From Mucilaginibacter sp. (GTDB taxonomy: Bacteria > Bacteroidota > Bacteroidia > Sphingobacteriales > Sphingobacteriaceae): a stretch of DNA of 64,000 nt. Shown piece after piece: positions 53,158 through 61,961 of this stretch. Location: the NCBI RefSeq assembly GCF_025359345.1, contig NZ_JANYGQ010000028.1, forward strand, positions 267,199 to 331,198, given 5' to 3'. A program made the position numbers and the translations under genes. Positions within the stretch are counted from its first letter, which is position 1. Each line of letters opens with the position of its first letter. The notes under the pieces are model-generated. The model had not been told where the DNA came from and did not search any database. It worked only from the letters and a program-made list of their open reading frames with translations.

Positions 53158-54660
53158 ATGCAAAAGCGATTTGTAACCATATGGTTCCGGCATTTACTTA
53201 CGGACTGGATGACCATTCGCCAACCCGATTTAAAGGATATACCCTTTGTTTTTGCAGCACCCCACCATGGCAGGCTGATAATTACTGCAGCCAATACGCC
53301 AGCCGAGGCCCAGGGCATAACCGCCGGAATGGTAGCGGCAGATGCCAAGGCTATCGTTCCGGGATTAAAAGTGATAGATGACATCCCCGGGCAAAATCTT
53401 AAACTGCTGAAGGCGCTTGGCCTGTGGTGTATCCGCTACAGCCCCATTATAGCTGTCGACCCACCTGATGGATTGATTATGGATGTAAGCGGCTGCACAC
53501 ATCTTTGGGGTGGCGAACGGGGTTATATAAAAGAAGTTGTTAACCGCTTACGGGGCAAAGGCTATGATGTTCGCGCAGCCATTGCCGATACCATTGGCAC
53601 AGCCTGGGCCATTGCCCGCTTTGGGCAGGTAACGCCTGTTATTGAGCCGGGCGGGCACACAAACGCCCTGCTGCCCTTGCCACCCGCAGGGTTAAGATTG
53701 GAGCCGGTTGTTTTGGAACGGCTGCATAAACTGGGGTTGATTACCATCCGGAGTTTTATCAGCATGCCGCGTTCGGTTTTACGCCGCCGTTTTGGTGAGG
53801 GATTGCTGCTGAGGCTTGCGCAGGCATTGGGACAGGAAGATGAAGTGATAATCCCCCTGTTGCCTGTTCAACCGTATGAAGAGCGGTTGCCTTGTTTGGA
53901 GCCCATCTGTACCAAGGTCGGGATTGAAATTGCCATACAACGATTGTTAGAAACGCTCTGCAAGCGCCTGCAGCAGGAAGGAAAAGGCCTGCGCACAGCC
54001 GTATTAAAAGGCTACCGGGTTGATGGTAAGCTGGAGCAGGTACAAATAGGCACCAATCGCGCCACTTATAATAGCGGCCATCTTTTTAAACTGTTTGAGC
54101 TTCAAATCGCTAAGATTGAGCCTGCTCTCGGCATTGAACTTTTTACATTGACAGCACCAAAAGTTGAAGATGTTTCACCCTTGCAGGAGGCCTTGTGGGC
54201 AGGTAAACCGGGGCTAGATGATTTGGGCGTGGCCGAGTTGTTAGACAGGCTGGCCGGTAAAATAGGGCCGGGGGCTATTCATCGCTACCTGCCCGATGAA
54301 CATTACTGGCCCGAGCGGTCGGTTAAGGTTGCTGGTTCCATTCGCGAGCGGCCGTCTGTTGATTGGCGGACAGACAGGCCCCGCCCGGTACAACTGTTAA
54401 ACAGGCCCGAACCAATAGAAGTAAGCGCCCCGATACCCGATTACCCGCCCATGCTGTTTATTTATAAAGGCAAGCGACACCAAATTAAAAAAGCCGATGG
54501 CCCCGAACGCATAGAGCGTGAATGGTGGCTGGATGCCGGGCAGCACCGCGATTATTATAACGTAGAGGATGAGGAGGGGCAAAGGTACTGGCTGTTTCGT
54601 TCCGGGCACTATGCGGGCAGCCAGGGTAATCAATGGTTTATACATGGATTTTTTGCATGA
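53158..54660 (+). CDS. imuB: ImuB, non-catalytic Y-family polymerase
   Basis: 500 aa from the ATG at 53158, one base after the imuA stop (GGATGATATG). The longer frame to 53104 is out because it runs through imuA. The Y-family fold is recognisable (LLTDWMTIRQPDLKDIPFVFA near the N terminus; MDVSGCTHLWGGERGYIKEV ~113-132; GYDVRAAIADTIGTAWAIARFG ~137-158). The polymerase acidic residues are missing: no D at the N-terminal strand, and the S-x-D-E motif is replaced by DPPDGLIMD. ImuB therefore acts as a clamp-binding scaffold that recruits DnaE2. Its stop codon overlaps the dnaE2 start (ATGA). Confidence 0.92.
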   Translation: MQKRFVTIWFRHLLTDWMTIRQPDLKDIPFVFAAPHHGRLIITAANTPAEAQGITAGMVAADAKAIVPGLKVIDDIPGQNLKLLKALGLWCIRYSPIIAVDPPDGLIMDVSGCTHLWGGERGYIKEVVNRLRGKGYDVRAAIADTIGTAWAIARFGQVTPVIEPGGHTNALLPLPPAGLRLEPVVLERLHKLGLITIRSFISMPRSVLRRRFGEGLLLRLAQALGQEDEVIIPLLPVQPYEERLPCLEPICTKVGIEIAIQRLLETLCKRLQQEGKGLRTAVLKGYRVDGKLEQVQIGTNRATYNSGHLFKLFELQIAKIEPALGIELFTLTAPKVEDVSPLQEALWAGKPGLDDLGVAELLDRLAGKIGPGAIHRYLPDEHYWPERSVKVAGSIRERPSVDWRTDRPRPVQLLNRPEPIEVSAPIPDYPPMLFIYKGKRHQIKKADGPERIEREWWLDAGQHRDYYNVEDEEGQRYWLFRSGHYAGSQGNQWFIHGFFA

Positions 54661-57600
54661 GCTACACAGAATTACAGGTAACAACCAATTTTAGCTTCCT
54701 GCGGGGAGCGTCGCACCCGGACGAGATGGTGGAGCAGGCGGCCGCTTATGGCTATACCGCTATTGCAGTAACCGACCGTAACAGCTTTGCCGGCATTGTA
54801 CGCGCCCATGCCGCAACCCGCCAAACCAATATGCGGATTATACCCGCCTGCCGCTTGGATTTGCTCGACGGACCCAGCCTGCTGGCTTACCCTACAGATA
54901 AAGATGCTTACAGCCTGCTTTCAGGGTTGCTTACCAAAGGCAATTTGCGGGCCGAAAAAGGGGAGTGCCATTTATATAGAAATGATGTTTATGAGCATAG
55001 CAAAGGGTTAAAGTTTATAGCTATTCCCCCGGCTGAGCTTACGCCCTCATTTGAGTTTGAGCTGTCCTTTCAGCAAACTCTAAAAGAATACCGCGAGGCT
55101 TTGGGTGATGGGCTTTACCTGGCTGCCACCCGTTCCTATTATGGTGATGATGGTAAACGGCTTTACCGGCTTTCGCAGTTATCAACAAAACTCAATATGC
55201 CATTGGTTGCCACTAACGATGTGCATTACCACGAGCCGGCCCGGCGCGAACTACAGGATATATTAACCTGTGTGCGCGAAAAGTGTACTATTCATAACGC
55301 AGGTTTTCGCCTGCACCAAAATGCAGAAAGGTACCTGAAACCTATTGACGAGATGGTGCGCCTTTTTCGACAATATCCCGATGCCATCCACCAAACACAA
55401 GAAATTGCTGAGGCCTGCCAGTTTTCGCTGGATAGTTTAAAATATGTTTACCCTAAGGAATTAACTACCGGGGGGCGCACACCTATGGAAGAACTTACCT
55501 TTTTAACCTGGGAAGGCGCTAATGAGCGATACAAAGGCAATGTTCCTGAAAAAGTGATTAAACAGGTTAAAACAGAGCTGGAATTTATGGAAAGAAAGGA
55601 TTTAGCCAATTATTTCCTTACTGTTCATGATTTTGTGCGCTATGCCCGCAGCAAAGATATTTTATGCCAGGGCAGGGGCTCGGCAGCTAATTCGGTGGTT
55701 TGCTATTGTTTGGGGATTACCTCGGTCGATCCTACAAAATTTAACCTGCTGTTTGCCAGGTTTATGTCGGATGCAAGGGACGAACCACCTGATATTGACG
55801 TGGATTTTGAGCATGAACGCCGCGAGGAGGTTATCCAGTATATTTATGAAAAGTACGGCCGCGACCGTGCCGCCATTGTGGCCACTGTTACCCAGCAGCG
55901 TCAAAAAGGCGCCATTCGTGATGTGGGGAAGGCGATGGGTTTGTCGGTTGATACCATTAACCGGCTTTCTGGTTCCATCTGGCATTATTCGGAGGAATGG
56001 TTTGAAGGGAAACTGCTGGCTGAGCAGGGGCTTAGTGAGGATGATGCCCATTTAAAAAAAGTGCTGGAACTTACCAAACAAATGCTGGGCTTTCCGCGGC
56101 AGTTAGGGCAGCATACCGGTGGCTTTGTTATTACGCAGGGAAAATTGTCTGATCTGTGTCCCATTATGAATGCCCGTATGGAAGACCGTACCTGCATTGA
56201 ATGGAATAAGGATGATATTGATGCGCTTGGCTTTTTAAAGGTTGATGTGCTGGCGCTGGGCATGCTTACCTGCATCCGTAAGGCATTCGACCTTTTGAAT
56301 GCGCATTATGGCATTAAACATACCCTGGCAAGCGTGCCACAGGATGATATGGCGGTTTACGAAATGATCAGCCATGCCGACACGCTCGGCGTTTTCCAGA
56401 TCGAGAGCCGGGCACAGATGTCGATGCTGCCCCGTCTGCGGCCAAAATGTTTTTATGATTTGGTGATAGAAGTTGCCATTGTACGGCCCGGCCCCATACA
56501 GGGTGATATGGTGCACCCTTACCTGCGCCGCCGTAATGGCGAGGATGCGGTTGAATATCCATCGGAAGAGTTGAAAAAAATATTGGGCAGAACGCTGGGG
56601 GTGCCACTTTTCCAGGAGCAGGCTATGGAGATCGCCATTGTAGCTGCCGGTTTTACAGCAGCCGAAGCCGATGGCTTGCGCCGTAGCATGGCTACCTTTA
56701 AGGCGAAAGGACTGGTGAGCCAGTATAAAAGAAAACTGGTGGACGGTATGGTTGCCAAAGGCTATAAAGAGGACTTTGCACAGCGCGTATTTAAACAATT
56801 GGAGGGTTTTGGCAGCTATGGTTTCCCCGAGAGCCATGCCGCCAGTTTTGCGCTGCTGGTTTATATTTCGTCGTGGATAAAATGTTATTACCCCGATGTA
56901 TTTGCTACGGCCCTGCTTAACAGCCTGCCCATGGGCTTTTACCAGCCGGCACAAATAGTTATTGATGCCCGCAAACATGGCGTGGAGATGCTACCGGTAG
57001 ATGTAAATGAATCTGTTTGGGATAATAAAATGGAAGAACGGACAGATAAATATCATCCCGTTCGCCTCGGTTTCAGGCACATAAAAGGCTTGCGAGAGGA
57101 AGATGTACGGGAGCTTTTAACCGCGCGTGTAACAAATTACACCAGCGTCCATGCCCTGCGCGACGCCGGTGTGCCCCACGCGGCATTGGAAAGACTGGCT
57201 GATGCCGATGCCTTCCGCTCGCTGGGTCTCGACCGCAGACAGGCTTTGTGGGAAGTATCAGCCCTGCACGACAGGCCAATTGCGTTATTTGAGGGCCAGC
57301 CATCAGCCAGCGCCGCCGAGATACAGGTAACACTGCCTTTAATGAGTCCATCCGAACACGTGGTGCAGGATTATGCCTCAACCTCCTTATCCTTAAAAGC
57401 CCACCCTGTTAGTTTTGTGCGCGAAAAATTGCGGATGCTGCATATTAAATCAACCGAAGAGTTAATGGGTGTGAAAGATGGTGAACCTGTAAAAGTTGCC
57501 GGCCTGGTTACTGTGCGCCAAAGGCCGGGCACAGCCAAAGGTATTTGCTTTGTAACCATTGAGGACGAAACCGGCTTCAGCAACCTGGTAGTGTTTGAAA

Positions 57601-57884
57601 AACTGTTCGAAAAATATCGCAAAGAGGTATTACAAGCCCGGCTTTTAATGGTGGATGGCAAACTGCAGCGCGAGGGCGAAGTGGTACACGTTATTGTAAA
57701 ACGTTGTTACGATTTGTCGAAACTGTTGCGCGGGCTTACAGTAGCCGATAAAGAAGATTTGCCTGTGCTTACTCTATCCCGCGCCGATGAAAAAACCAAT
57801 CCTTTCCCGGCAGAGAATAAGCGGATAACCTTGCATGAAATATCGCAAAAAGACGTGTATCCGGCGGCTAGGGATTTTAAGTGA
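54657..57884 (+). CDS. dnaE2: DnaE2 error-prone DNA polymerase III alpha-like
   Basis: 1075 aa from the ATG at 54657, overlapping the imuB stop by 4 bp; the frame continues upstream to 54633 inside imuB and is not used. PHP domain (~1-210, TNFSFLRGASHPDEMVEQA), polymerase domain with GRGSAANSVVCYCLGIT (~337-353) and catalytic PDIDVDFEHERREE (~378-391). The tandem HhH and C-terminal OB fold (VKVAGLVTVRQRPGTAKG.. ~945-1020) complete it. It is about 80-100 residues shorter than housekeeping DnaE and lacks its tau-binding tail, as usual for DnaE2. It performs mutagenic synthesis across damage. It is the last gene of the operon. Confidence 0.94.
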   Translation: MSYTELQVTTNFSFLRGASHPDEMVEQAAAYGYTAIAVTDRNSFAGIVRAHAATRQTNMRIIPACRLDLLDGPSLLAYPTDKDAYSLLSGLLTKGNLRAEKGECHLYRNDVYEHSKGLKFIAIPPAELTPSFEFELSFQQTLKEYREALGDGLYLAATRSYYGDDGKRLYRLSQLSTKLNMPLVATNDVHYHEPARRELQDILTCVREKCTIHNAGFRLHQNAERYLKPIDEMVRLFRQYPDAIHQTQEIAEACQFSLDSLKYVYPKELTTGGRTPMEELTFLTWEGANERYKGNVPEKVIKQVKTELEFMERKDLANYFLTVHDFVRYARSKDILCQGRGSAANSVVCYCLGITSVDPTKFNLLFARFMSDARDEPPDIDVDFEHERREEVIQYIYEKYGRDRAAIVATVTQQRQKGAIRDVGKAMGLSVDTINRLSGSIWHYSEEWFEGKLLAEQGLSEDDAHLKKVLELTKQMLGFPRQLGQHTGGFVITQGKLSDLCPIMNARMEDRTCIEWNKDDIDALGFLKVDVLALGMLTCIRKAFDLLNAHYGIKHTLASVPQDDMAVYEMISHADTLGVFQIESRAQMSMLPRLRPKCFYDLVIEVAIVRPGPIQGDMVHPYLRRRNGEDAVEYPSEELKKILGRTLGVPLFQEQAMEIAIVAAGFTAAEADGLRRSMATFKAKGLVSQYKRKLVDGMVAKGYKEDFAQRVFKQLEGFGSYGFPESHAASFALLVYISSWIKCYYPDVFATALLNSLPMGFYQPAQIVIDARKHGVEMLPVDVNESVWDNKMEERTDKYHPVRLGFRHIKGLREEDVRELLTARVTNYTSVHALRDAGVPHAALERLADADAFRSLGLDRRQALWEVSALHDRPIALFEGQPSASAAEIQVTLPLMSPSEHVVQDYASTSLSLKAHPVSFVREKLRMLHIKSTEELMGVKDGEPVKVAGLVTVRQRPGTAKGICFVTIEDETGFSNLVVFEKLFEKYRKEVLQARLLMVDGKLQREGEVVHVIVKRCYDLSKLLRGLTVADKEDLPVLTLSRADEKTNPFPAENKRITLHEISQKDVYPAARDFK

Positions 57885-57943
57885 TATTGGGTTTTAAACT
57901 GCTGTTATGTATTTTAGCTTTTGAATATTAGCAAATTTAACAC

Positions 57944-58012
57944 ATGAAAGTGTTAGTCTTCGGTCCATCCGGCTCCGGTAAAACTTATACTAATATTCCA
58001 GATAGTCAATAA
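57944..58012 (+). pseudogene. 5' remnant of a P-loop ATPase/kinase gene
   Basis: An ATG opens a frame of 22 codons, MKVLVFGPSGSGKTYTNIPD.., ending in TAA at 58010-58012. The first 15 residues are a textbook N-terminal Walker A strand-loop (VLVFGPSGSGKT) as in small nucleoside-kinase-like or topology-modulation ATPases, but the rest of the protein is missing and the following 200 bp are AT-rich without a frame. Either the gene was cut by a deletion, perhaps linked to insertions at the adjacent tRNA, or this is a very short coding ORF by chance. Confidence 0.6.
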
Positions 58013-58208
58013 GTATAAATCCACATTTTTAAACGGCATATTTACTAAATCGAACTAAAAAAAGAAGGTTAAACACACGTTTTTAAGCGTTTTTTAACAA
58101 GTGTTAGTTGCGTTATTTTTAAAAAAATCATTTAAAGGGGCTTCAAATAGTATTCAAATATCAATAAATCAGACTGTTATAAATAATTAAAAAATCTCAA
58201 AATCAGGT

Positions 58209-58238
58209 TTGCCAATTGCCCCCGGTTTTGTACTTTTG
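58209..58238 (+). promoter_or_regulatory. Bacteroidota-type promoter of tRNA-Ser
   Basis: TTG (58209-58211), a 19-bp spacer and TACTTTTG (58231-58238) match the TTG-N19-TAnnTTTG consensus. The -7 box ends 5 bp before the first tRNA base. Confidence 0.8.
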
Positions 58239-58243
58239 ACCCC

Positions 58244-58328
58244 GGAGAGCTGGCAGAGTGGTCGATTGCGGCAGTCTTGAAAACTGTTGACTGTAACAGG
58301 TCCTGGGGTTCGAATCCCTAGCTCTCCG
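58244..58328 (+). tRNA. tRNA-Ser(UGA)
   Basis: 85 nt. Acceptor arm GGAGAGC pairs with GCTCTCC (58321-58327), with discriminator G at 58328. The anticodon loop CTTGAAA carries TGA (58278-58280) inside the stem GCAGT/ACTGT. A long variable arm, as in all serine tRNAs, precedes the T arm GGGGTTCGAATCCC. CCA is not encoded. It is preceded by a strong promoter and followed by a terminator. Its 3' end is the presumed integration site of the recombinase gene downstream. Confidence 0.95.
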
Positions 58329-58352
58329 CACATTTCGGTATCAAAACTAAAC

Positions 58353-58388
58353 AAAAGCCTGCAAATCAAATGATTGCAGGCTTTTGTG
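58353..58388 (+). terminator. Rho-independent terminator after tRNA-Ser
   Basis: AAAAGCCTGCAA (58353-58364) and TTGCAGGCTTTT (58374-58385) form a perfect 12-bp stem with a 9-nt loop; the second arm ends in TTTT followed by GTGTTTTAA. Confidence 0.85.
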
Positions 58389-58505
58389 TTTTAATCGAAA
58401 CCCCTAATAATACACCATTTCTCGACAAAAAAGGGCGTGATTAGGTGAGTAGTTTTAAGGGATAGTACAACTCACCGAATATGACATAACTATTTGACAT
58501 ACAGC

Positions 58506-58556
58506 ATGTTCAAAAACTGAACATCTTGACTGGAAGTATCTGCAAAGCTAAATTTG
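58506..58556 (+). promoter_or_regulatory. Integrase promoter with adjacent palindrome
   Basis: TTG (58526-58528), a 20-bp spacer and TAAATTTG (58549-58556) fit the Bacteroidota promoter consensus, 25 bp before the integrase ATG. Directly upstream is the perfect dyad ATGTTCA-AAAAC-TGAACAT (58506-58524), which ends 1 bp before the TTG and could be a repressor or activator site. Confidence 0.7.
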
Positions 58557-58581
58557 TTTCACTTTTTAATGTAAAAACATT

Positions 58582-59877
58582 ATGAAAACTAATTTCAGCT
58601 TACTCTTCTATATGAAGAAGCAAAAAAACTACCAATCAGGTTCCGCGCCGATCTACATTCGCATCACCGTAAGCGGAAAACGTTCTGAAACCACAACAGG
58701 ACGTGAATGTGAACCATCCCGCTGGAACGCAGGCGCAGGCCGTGCCAATGGCACAAAAGAAGATACCAGGGCATTTAATGCGTTTCTGGACGATTTGCAA
58801 ACCAAAGTCTATCAGGCACACCGGCTACTAACTGAAGCGGATGAATTAATTACCGCAGAAACCATCCGTAACAAGTTCCTGGGCAAAACAGAAAAACCAC
58901 GTTCTTTAATTGAAATATTTAAGGATCATAATAAAAAGGTGGGAGCCCTTATTGGGAAAGAGTATGCCAAAGGTACTTTATGCCGCTATCAAACCTCTTT
59001 AAAGCACACTATTGATTTCCTGAAATGGAAGTATAACCTTACCGACATTGACATTAAAAAGGTAGATCATGCCTTTTTGATGGAATATGAGTTTTACTTA
59101 CGTTCCGAACGTAAATGTGCAAATAACTCTGCTGTTAAATATATCAAGAACTTTGGCAAGATCATCCGCATTTGTATTGCCAACAGGTGGCTTATTTATG
59201 ACCCTTTCCTAAACTACAAGAATAAAATAAAAACCGTTGACCGGGTTTATCTGACAACTGGTGAACTACAGGAAATGACCAATAAAGATATGGTAACTGA
59301 CCGCTTAACACAGGTTAGGGACATTTTCCTATTTTGTTGTTTTACCGGGCTGGCTTATGCGGATGTAAAAAAACTGCGCAGATGGGATTTGGTAACTGGA
59401 ATAGATGGCGAACAATGGATTTCTATAAAAAGGCAAAAAACTGACACCCCTTCCCGCATTCCTTTACTGCCCGCAGCCTCTACCCTGATGCAACGTTATG
59501 TCGATCATCCGAATTGTGAGAACAGCGGCAGGGTATTACCGGTATTGAGCAATCAGAAAATGAATGCCTACCTAAAGGAGATAGCTGACGTATGCGGAAT
59601 TAATAAGCCCATAACCTTCCATATTGCCCGTCACACATTTGCAACAACTGTAACGCTCTTAAACGGCGTACCTATTGAAAGCGTATCGAAAATGTTAGGT
59701 CACACCAATATCAAGACGACACAGCATTATGCTAAGATACTGGATATTAAAGTTGGTGCCGATATGGCAGTACTGAAAAAGAAGTTTGCTTCACCTAAAA
59801 TAATTACAAAAAGAATCATTAAACCGAAGCAAAGAAAAAATCAAACAATAATTCAAAACGAAAAACCTATTATATGA
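58582..59877 (+). CDS. Tyrosine recombinase (CTnDOT/NBU-type integrase)
   Basis: 431 aa. Arm-binding N-terminal domain (~1-95, typical FSLLFYMKKQKNYQSGSAPIYIRI), SAM-like core-binding domain (~105-205) and catalytic domain (~215-400). Active-site residues: Lys in KRQKTDTPSRIPL (~279), His-x-x-Arg in FHIARHTFA (~350), His in MLGHTNIKTTQHY and the nucleophile Tyr in HYAKI (~378). The first catalytic Arg, expected in the TGLRYSD-type helix, is Ala here (CFTGLAYADVKKL), a change known from CTnDOT integrase. It should integrate and excise the element at the tRNA-Ser gene. The 3' end overlaps the ORF6N gene by 4 bp. Confidence 0.93.
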   Translation: MKTNFSLLFYMKKQKNYQSGSAPIYIRITVSGKRSETTTGRECEPSRWNAGAGRANGTKEDTRAFNAFLDDLQTKVYQAHRLLTEADELITAETIRNKFLGKTEKPRSLIEIFKDHNKKVGALIGKEYAKGTLCRYQTSLKHTIDFLKWKYNLTDIDIKKVDHAFLMEYEFYLRSERKCANNSAVKYIKNFGKIIRICIANRWLIYDPFLNYKNKIKTVDRVYLTTGELQEMTNKDMVTDRLTQVRDIFLFCCFTGLAYADVKKLRRWDLVTGIDGEQWISIKRQKTDTPSRIPLLPAASTLMQRYVDHPNCENSGRVLPVLSNQKMNAYLKEIADVCGINKPITFHIARHTFATTVTLLNGVPIESVSKMLGHTNIKTTQHYAKILDIKVGADMAVLKKKFASPKIITKRIIKPKQRKNQTIIQNEKPII

Positions 59878-60392
59878 ATAAGGAAATTATCATTCCCGAA
59901 GAAAGAATACTAACAAAAATCTTCCTTATCAGGGGCGAGAAAGTAATTTTAGACGTACATCTTGCGGAATTGTACGGTGTTGAAACCAGGGCCTTGAAAC
60001 AGGCGGTAAAAAGAAATTCTGGCAGATTTCCCCCTGACTTTATGTATGTTTTGACCGAACAGGAAATTGAAGCGGTGGTATCACAAAATGTGATACCACA
60101 CAAAAAGTTCTTTGGGGGCTCTTCCCCCTATGCATTTTCTGAGACCGGGGTGGCCATGTTGAGCAGCGTATTAAAAAGCGATAAAGCGGTAGAAATGAAC
60201 ATCATGATCATCCGCACCTTTGTCACATTGAGAAAAATTGCTCTGAATTACCGAGAGATTATGCAGAAGCTGGAAACAATGGAATCAGAAAATGACGGAA
60301 AGTTCAAAGAGATTTACGCGGCTTTAAATCACTTGCTAAGTCCGCCAAACCCGCCACGAAAACGGATTGGTTACAAATCGGATGATTTGTAA
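59874..60392 (+). CDS. ORF6N-domain protein
   Basis: 172 aa. The ORF6N domain covers ~10-100 with RILTKIFLIRGEKVILDVHLAELYGVETRALKQAVKRN, then RFPPDFMYVLTEQE and YAFSETGVAMLSSVLKS. The C-terminal part is a helix of coiled-coil type (ALNYREIMQKLETMESENDGKFKEIYAALN). ORF6N proteins are phage or integrative-element DNA-binding factors of unclear role. The ATG overlaps the integrase stop (ATGA), so both are translated from one mRNA. Confidence 0.9.
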   Translation: MNKEIIIPEERILTKIFLIRGEKVILDVHLAELYGVETRALKQAVKRNSGRFPPDFMYVLTEQEIEAVVSQNVIPHKKFFGGSSPYAFSETGVAMLSSVLKSDKAVEMNIMIIRTFVTLRKIALNYREIMQKLETMESENDGKFKEIYAALNHLLSPPNPPRKRIGYKSDDL

Positions 60393-60662
60393 AGATTATA
60401 TGAAGTTCACAGGACATCATTGGTGTCAGCATTATGTTGCGGTATGTTTAGGTTTGAGGTATATTTATACTTTATCGAAGTGCCAAATGTATTCTCATAA
60501 CCAGCAATCGAACTAAAATAGAACATGAACCTAAAAACAAACTATCCCGATTGCCTATATAATAGCCATAAAGACCTTAATCTTGGCAGTGTTCAGTTGC
60601 GGTATCTTGATTTGCAAACGCCATCGCTGATCACAATTTTTGAATTAGAACGTCCCGCCATT

Positions 60663-60965
60663 TTAGCTCATAGTCAACTTGCTGAAATACAAGCAAGCCT
60701 CGGGAACGCAGGGAACGACGATTTTGCATTTAGTTAGGTGAGCCAACATACCCGGCCGGATCGATCCCTGGGTATTAGTAATACTGATTCTTACAAAATC
60801 CGCTTTGGAGGTTTCCGACAATTCAGGATTAATAAATTCGACCTTGCCGCTGAGGACATGTTCGCCTAAATCGAGAAAGGATACACTAATCCGGTCATTA
60901 ACTTTATCGCTCCCCACTTCGTTTAGCGTATAGTTGTGCCCCTACCCATATACCTGCGAGTTACA
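60663..60965 (-). pseudogene. Decayed RND efflux periplasmic adaptor (CusB-like) fragment
   Basis: On the minus strand, VSFLDLGEHVLSGKVEFINP followed by SETSKADFVRISITNTQGSIRPGMLAHL is the beta-barrel part of a CusB/HlyD adaptor. Just upstream an in-frame TAG (60942-60944) interrupts it, while another frame there reads LAGIWVGAQLYA, which fits the same family if one base is removed (an extra A near 60926-60929). Nothing of the N-terminal or C-terminal adaptor domains remains. The strand is opposite to the intact CusA gene at 63507, so this is a relic of another efflux operon. The 270 bp before it (60393-60662) hold nothing I recognise. Confidence 0.75.
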
Positions 60966-61056
60966 ATTGCATGCGGTAAGTATGAGCTTGGTTTGCAATC
61001 CCTTATAAATTAATGTTGGCATCATTTTAGTACACTCTAAGTCTCACGACAGAACA

Positions 61057-61350
61057 TTGAAAAGGTTGGAAGTTACTGATAATGAAATCATACAGTTGGT
61101 GCGCTCAAAAAAAAGAGCGGGTGCCGAAGCATTGTATGATATTTACAGCAAGTCGCTGTTTTTAGCCATCATTCGAATCATCCCCGAAAAAGAGCCGGCA
61201 GAGGAAGTTCTGTTACAAACTTATATCAGGACTTGGAACTCTTTTGAAGAATATAATACGGCAAGTTGTACGCTTCTGGCTTGGATGATGCGTACCGCAC
61301 GCGAACTGGCCAAAGAAAGATCAGCGGTTAAAGTAATAACCACCGTCTGA
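61057..61350 (+). pseudogene. Truncated ECF sigma factor (region 2 only)
   Basis: 97 codons from a TTG at 61057 (no ATG available). The sequence ITDNEII-like start, GAEALYDIYSKSLFLAIIRIIPEKEPAEEVLLQTYIRTWNSFEEY and LLAWMMRTARELAKE correspond to sigma region 2 of Bacteroidota ECF factors (usual form ..AEDVLQQTF..IWNSF..LFTWML..ARN). Region 4 is missing altogether because the frame stops at 61350. A TTG start plus loss of region 4 suggests decay, but expression as a small protein cannot be excluded. Confidence 0.6.
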
Positions 61351-61691
61351 CTGGTTAGCTTTTACAAGCTGGCTCGATTTTTAGCACATAGATTATAAAC
61401 CAATAAAAACATGAAAAAATTAATGATCGCCTTGATCAGGCGGAAAAGGCCACGGATCATTAAGAGCCTGTTTAATTTTTGTTCAATAATAGTTTGATAG
61501 CGGCAAGCTTGGTCATATTTTCAGAAATAGGAAAGCTTTTTCTTTTTAATAGATGTGCATGCAGGTCTTATTAAATTAAAAAATTTGTCACTTCAATGTT
61601 TGATTTTTAATATTCGCTAAACTAAAAGCCCTCCTGGGTATCCTAATTACGTATGTCTGTTAGAATGAATTGTTATTAATACGGTTGAGTG
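61351..61691. other. Gap without a convincing gene
   Basis: 341 bp, AT-rich. A 28-codon ORF from ATG 61411 begins MKKLMIALIRRKRPRIIK and ends at TGA; its start looks like a signal-peptide beginning that then leaves the frame, so it may be a remnant. The ORF contains a spaced inverted repeat, TTAATGATC (61420-61428) and GATCATTAA (61455-61463). No RNA or promoter motif is recognised. Confidence 0.5.
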
Positions 61692-61961
61692 ATGAGGGAG
61701 AATAGGGTTTTGGCAATTGAGGATGATCAGGATATTCTGGACACTTACGAATATCTTCTTAAGGATGCCGGTTATCAGGTTAGTTTATCGTTAAACGGTG
61801 AAGATATATTTAAACAGATCATGACAGCAAAGCCTCATTTAATTATTTTGGATATTCGTTTAGGTAACCTTGACGGGGGGGAAAATTTGGCTGCTGCAAA
61901 ACAAAAACACAATACTTCAGGCTCAAAGATCAGCATTTGTGCGCACCTGGTTTTAATTTAG
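61692..61961 (+). pseudogene. Truncated receiver domain of a response regulator
   Basis: 89 codons from the ATG at 61692. NRVLAIEDDQDILDTYEYLLKDAGYQV and PHLIILDIRLGNLDG keep the acidic pair and the phospho-acceptor Asp of a receiver. After NLAAAKQKHNTSG the sequence SKISICAHLVLI no longer follows the expected I-P-I-x-M-x-S-A-H strand, so a frameshift near 61925 is likely and the Lys-containing end and any output domain are absent. Confidence 0.65.

Noticed and set aside
56235..56978. 247-codon minus-strand ORF
   Set aside because: Antisense to the dnaE2 polymerase domain, low-complexity-free but without any family feature; chance open frame in a GC-richer gene.
58353..58385. Stem-loop as a CRISPR-like or att repeat
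   Set aside because: Single copy, followed by T-rich DNA right after a tRNA: an ordinary terminator.
60525..60737. 70-codon plus-strand ORF
   Set aside because: It runs over the adaptor relic on the other strand, has no recognisable motif and no promoter; probably chance.
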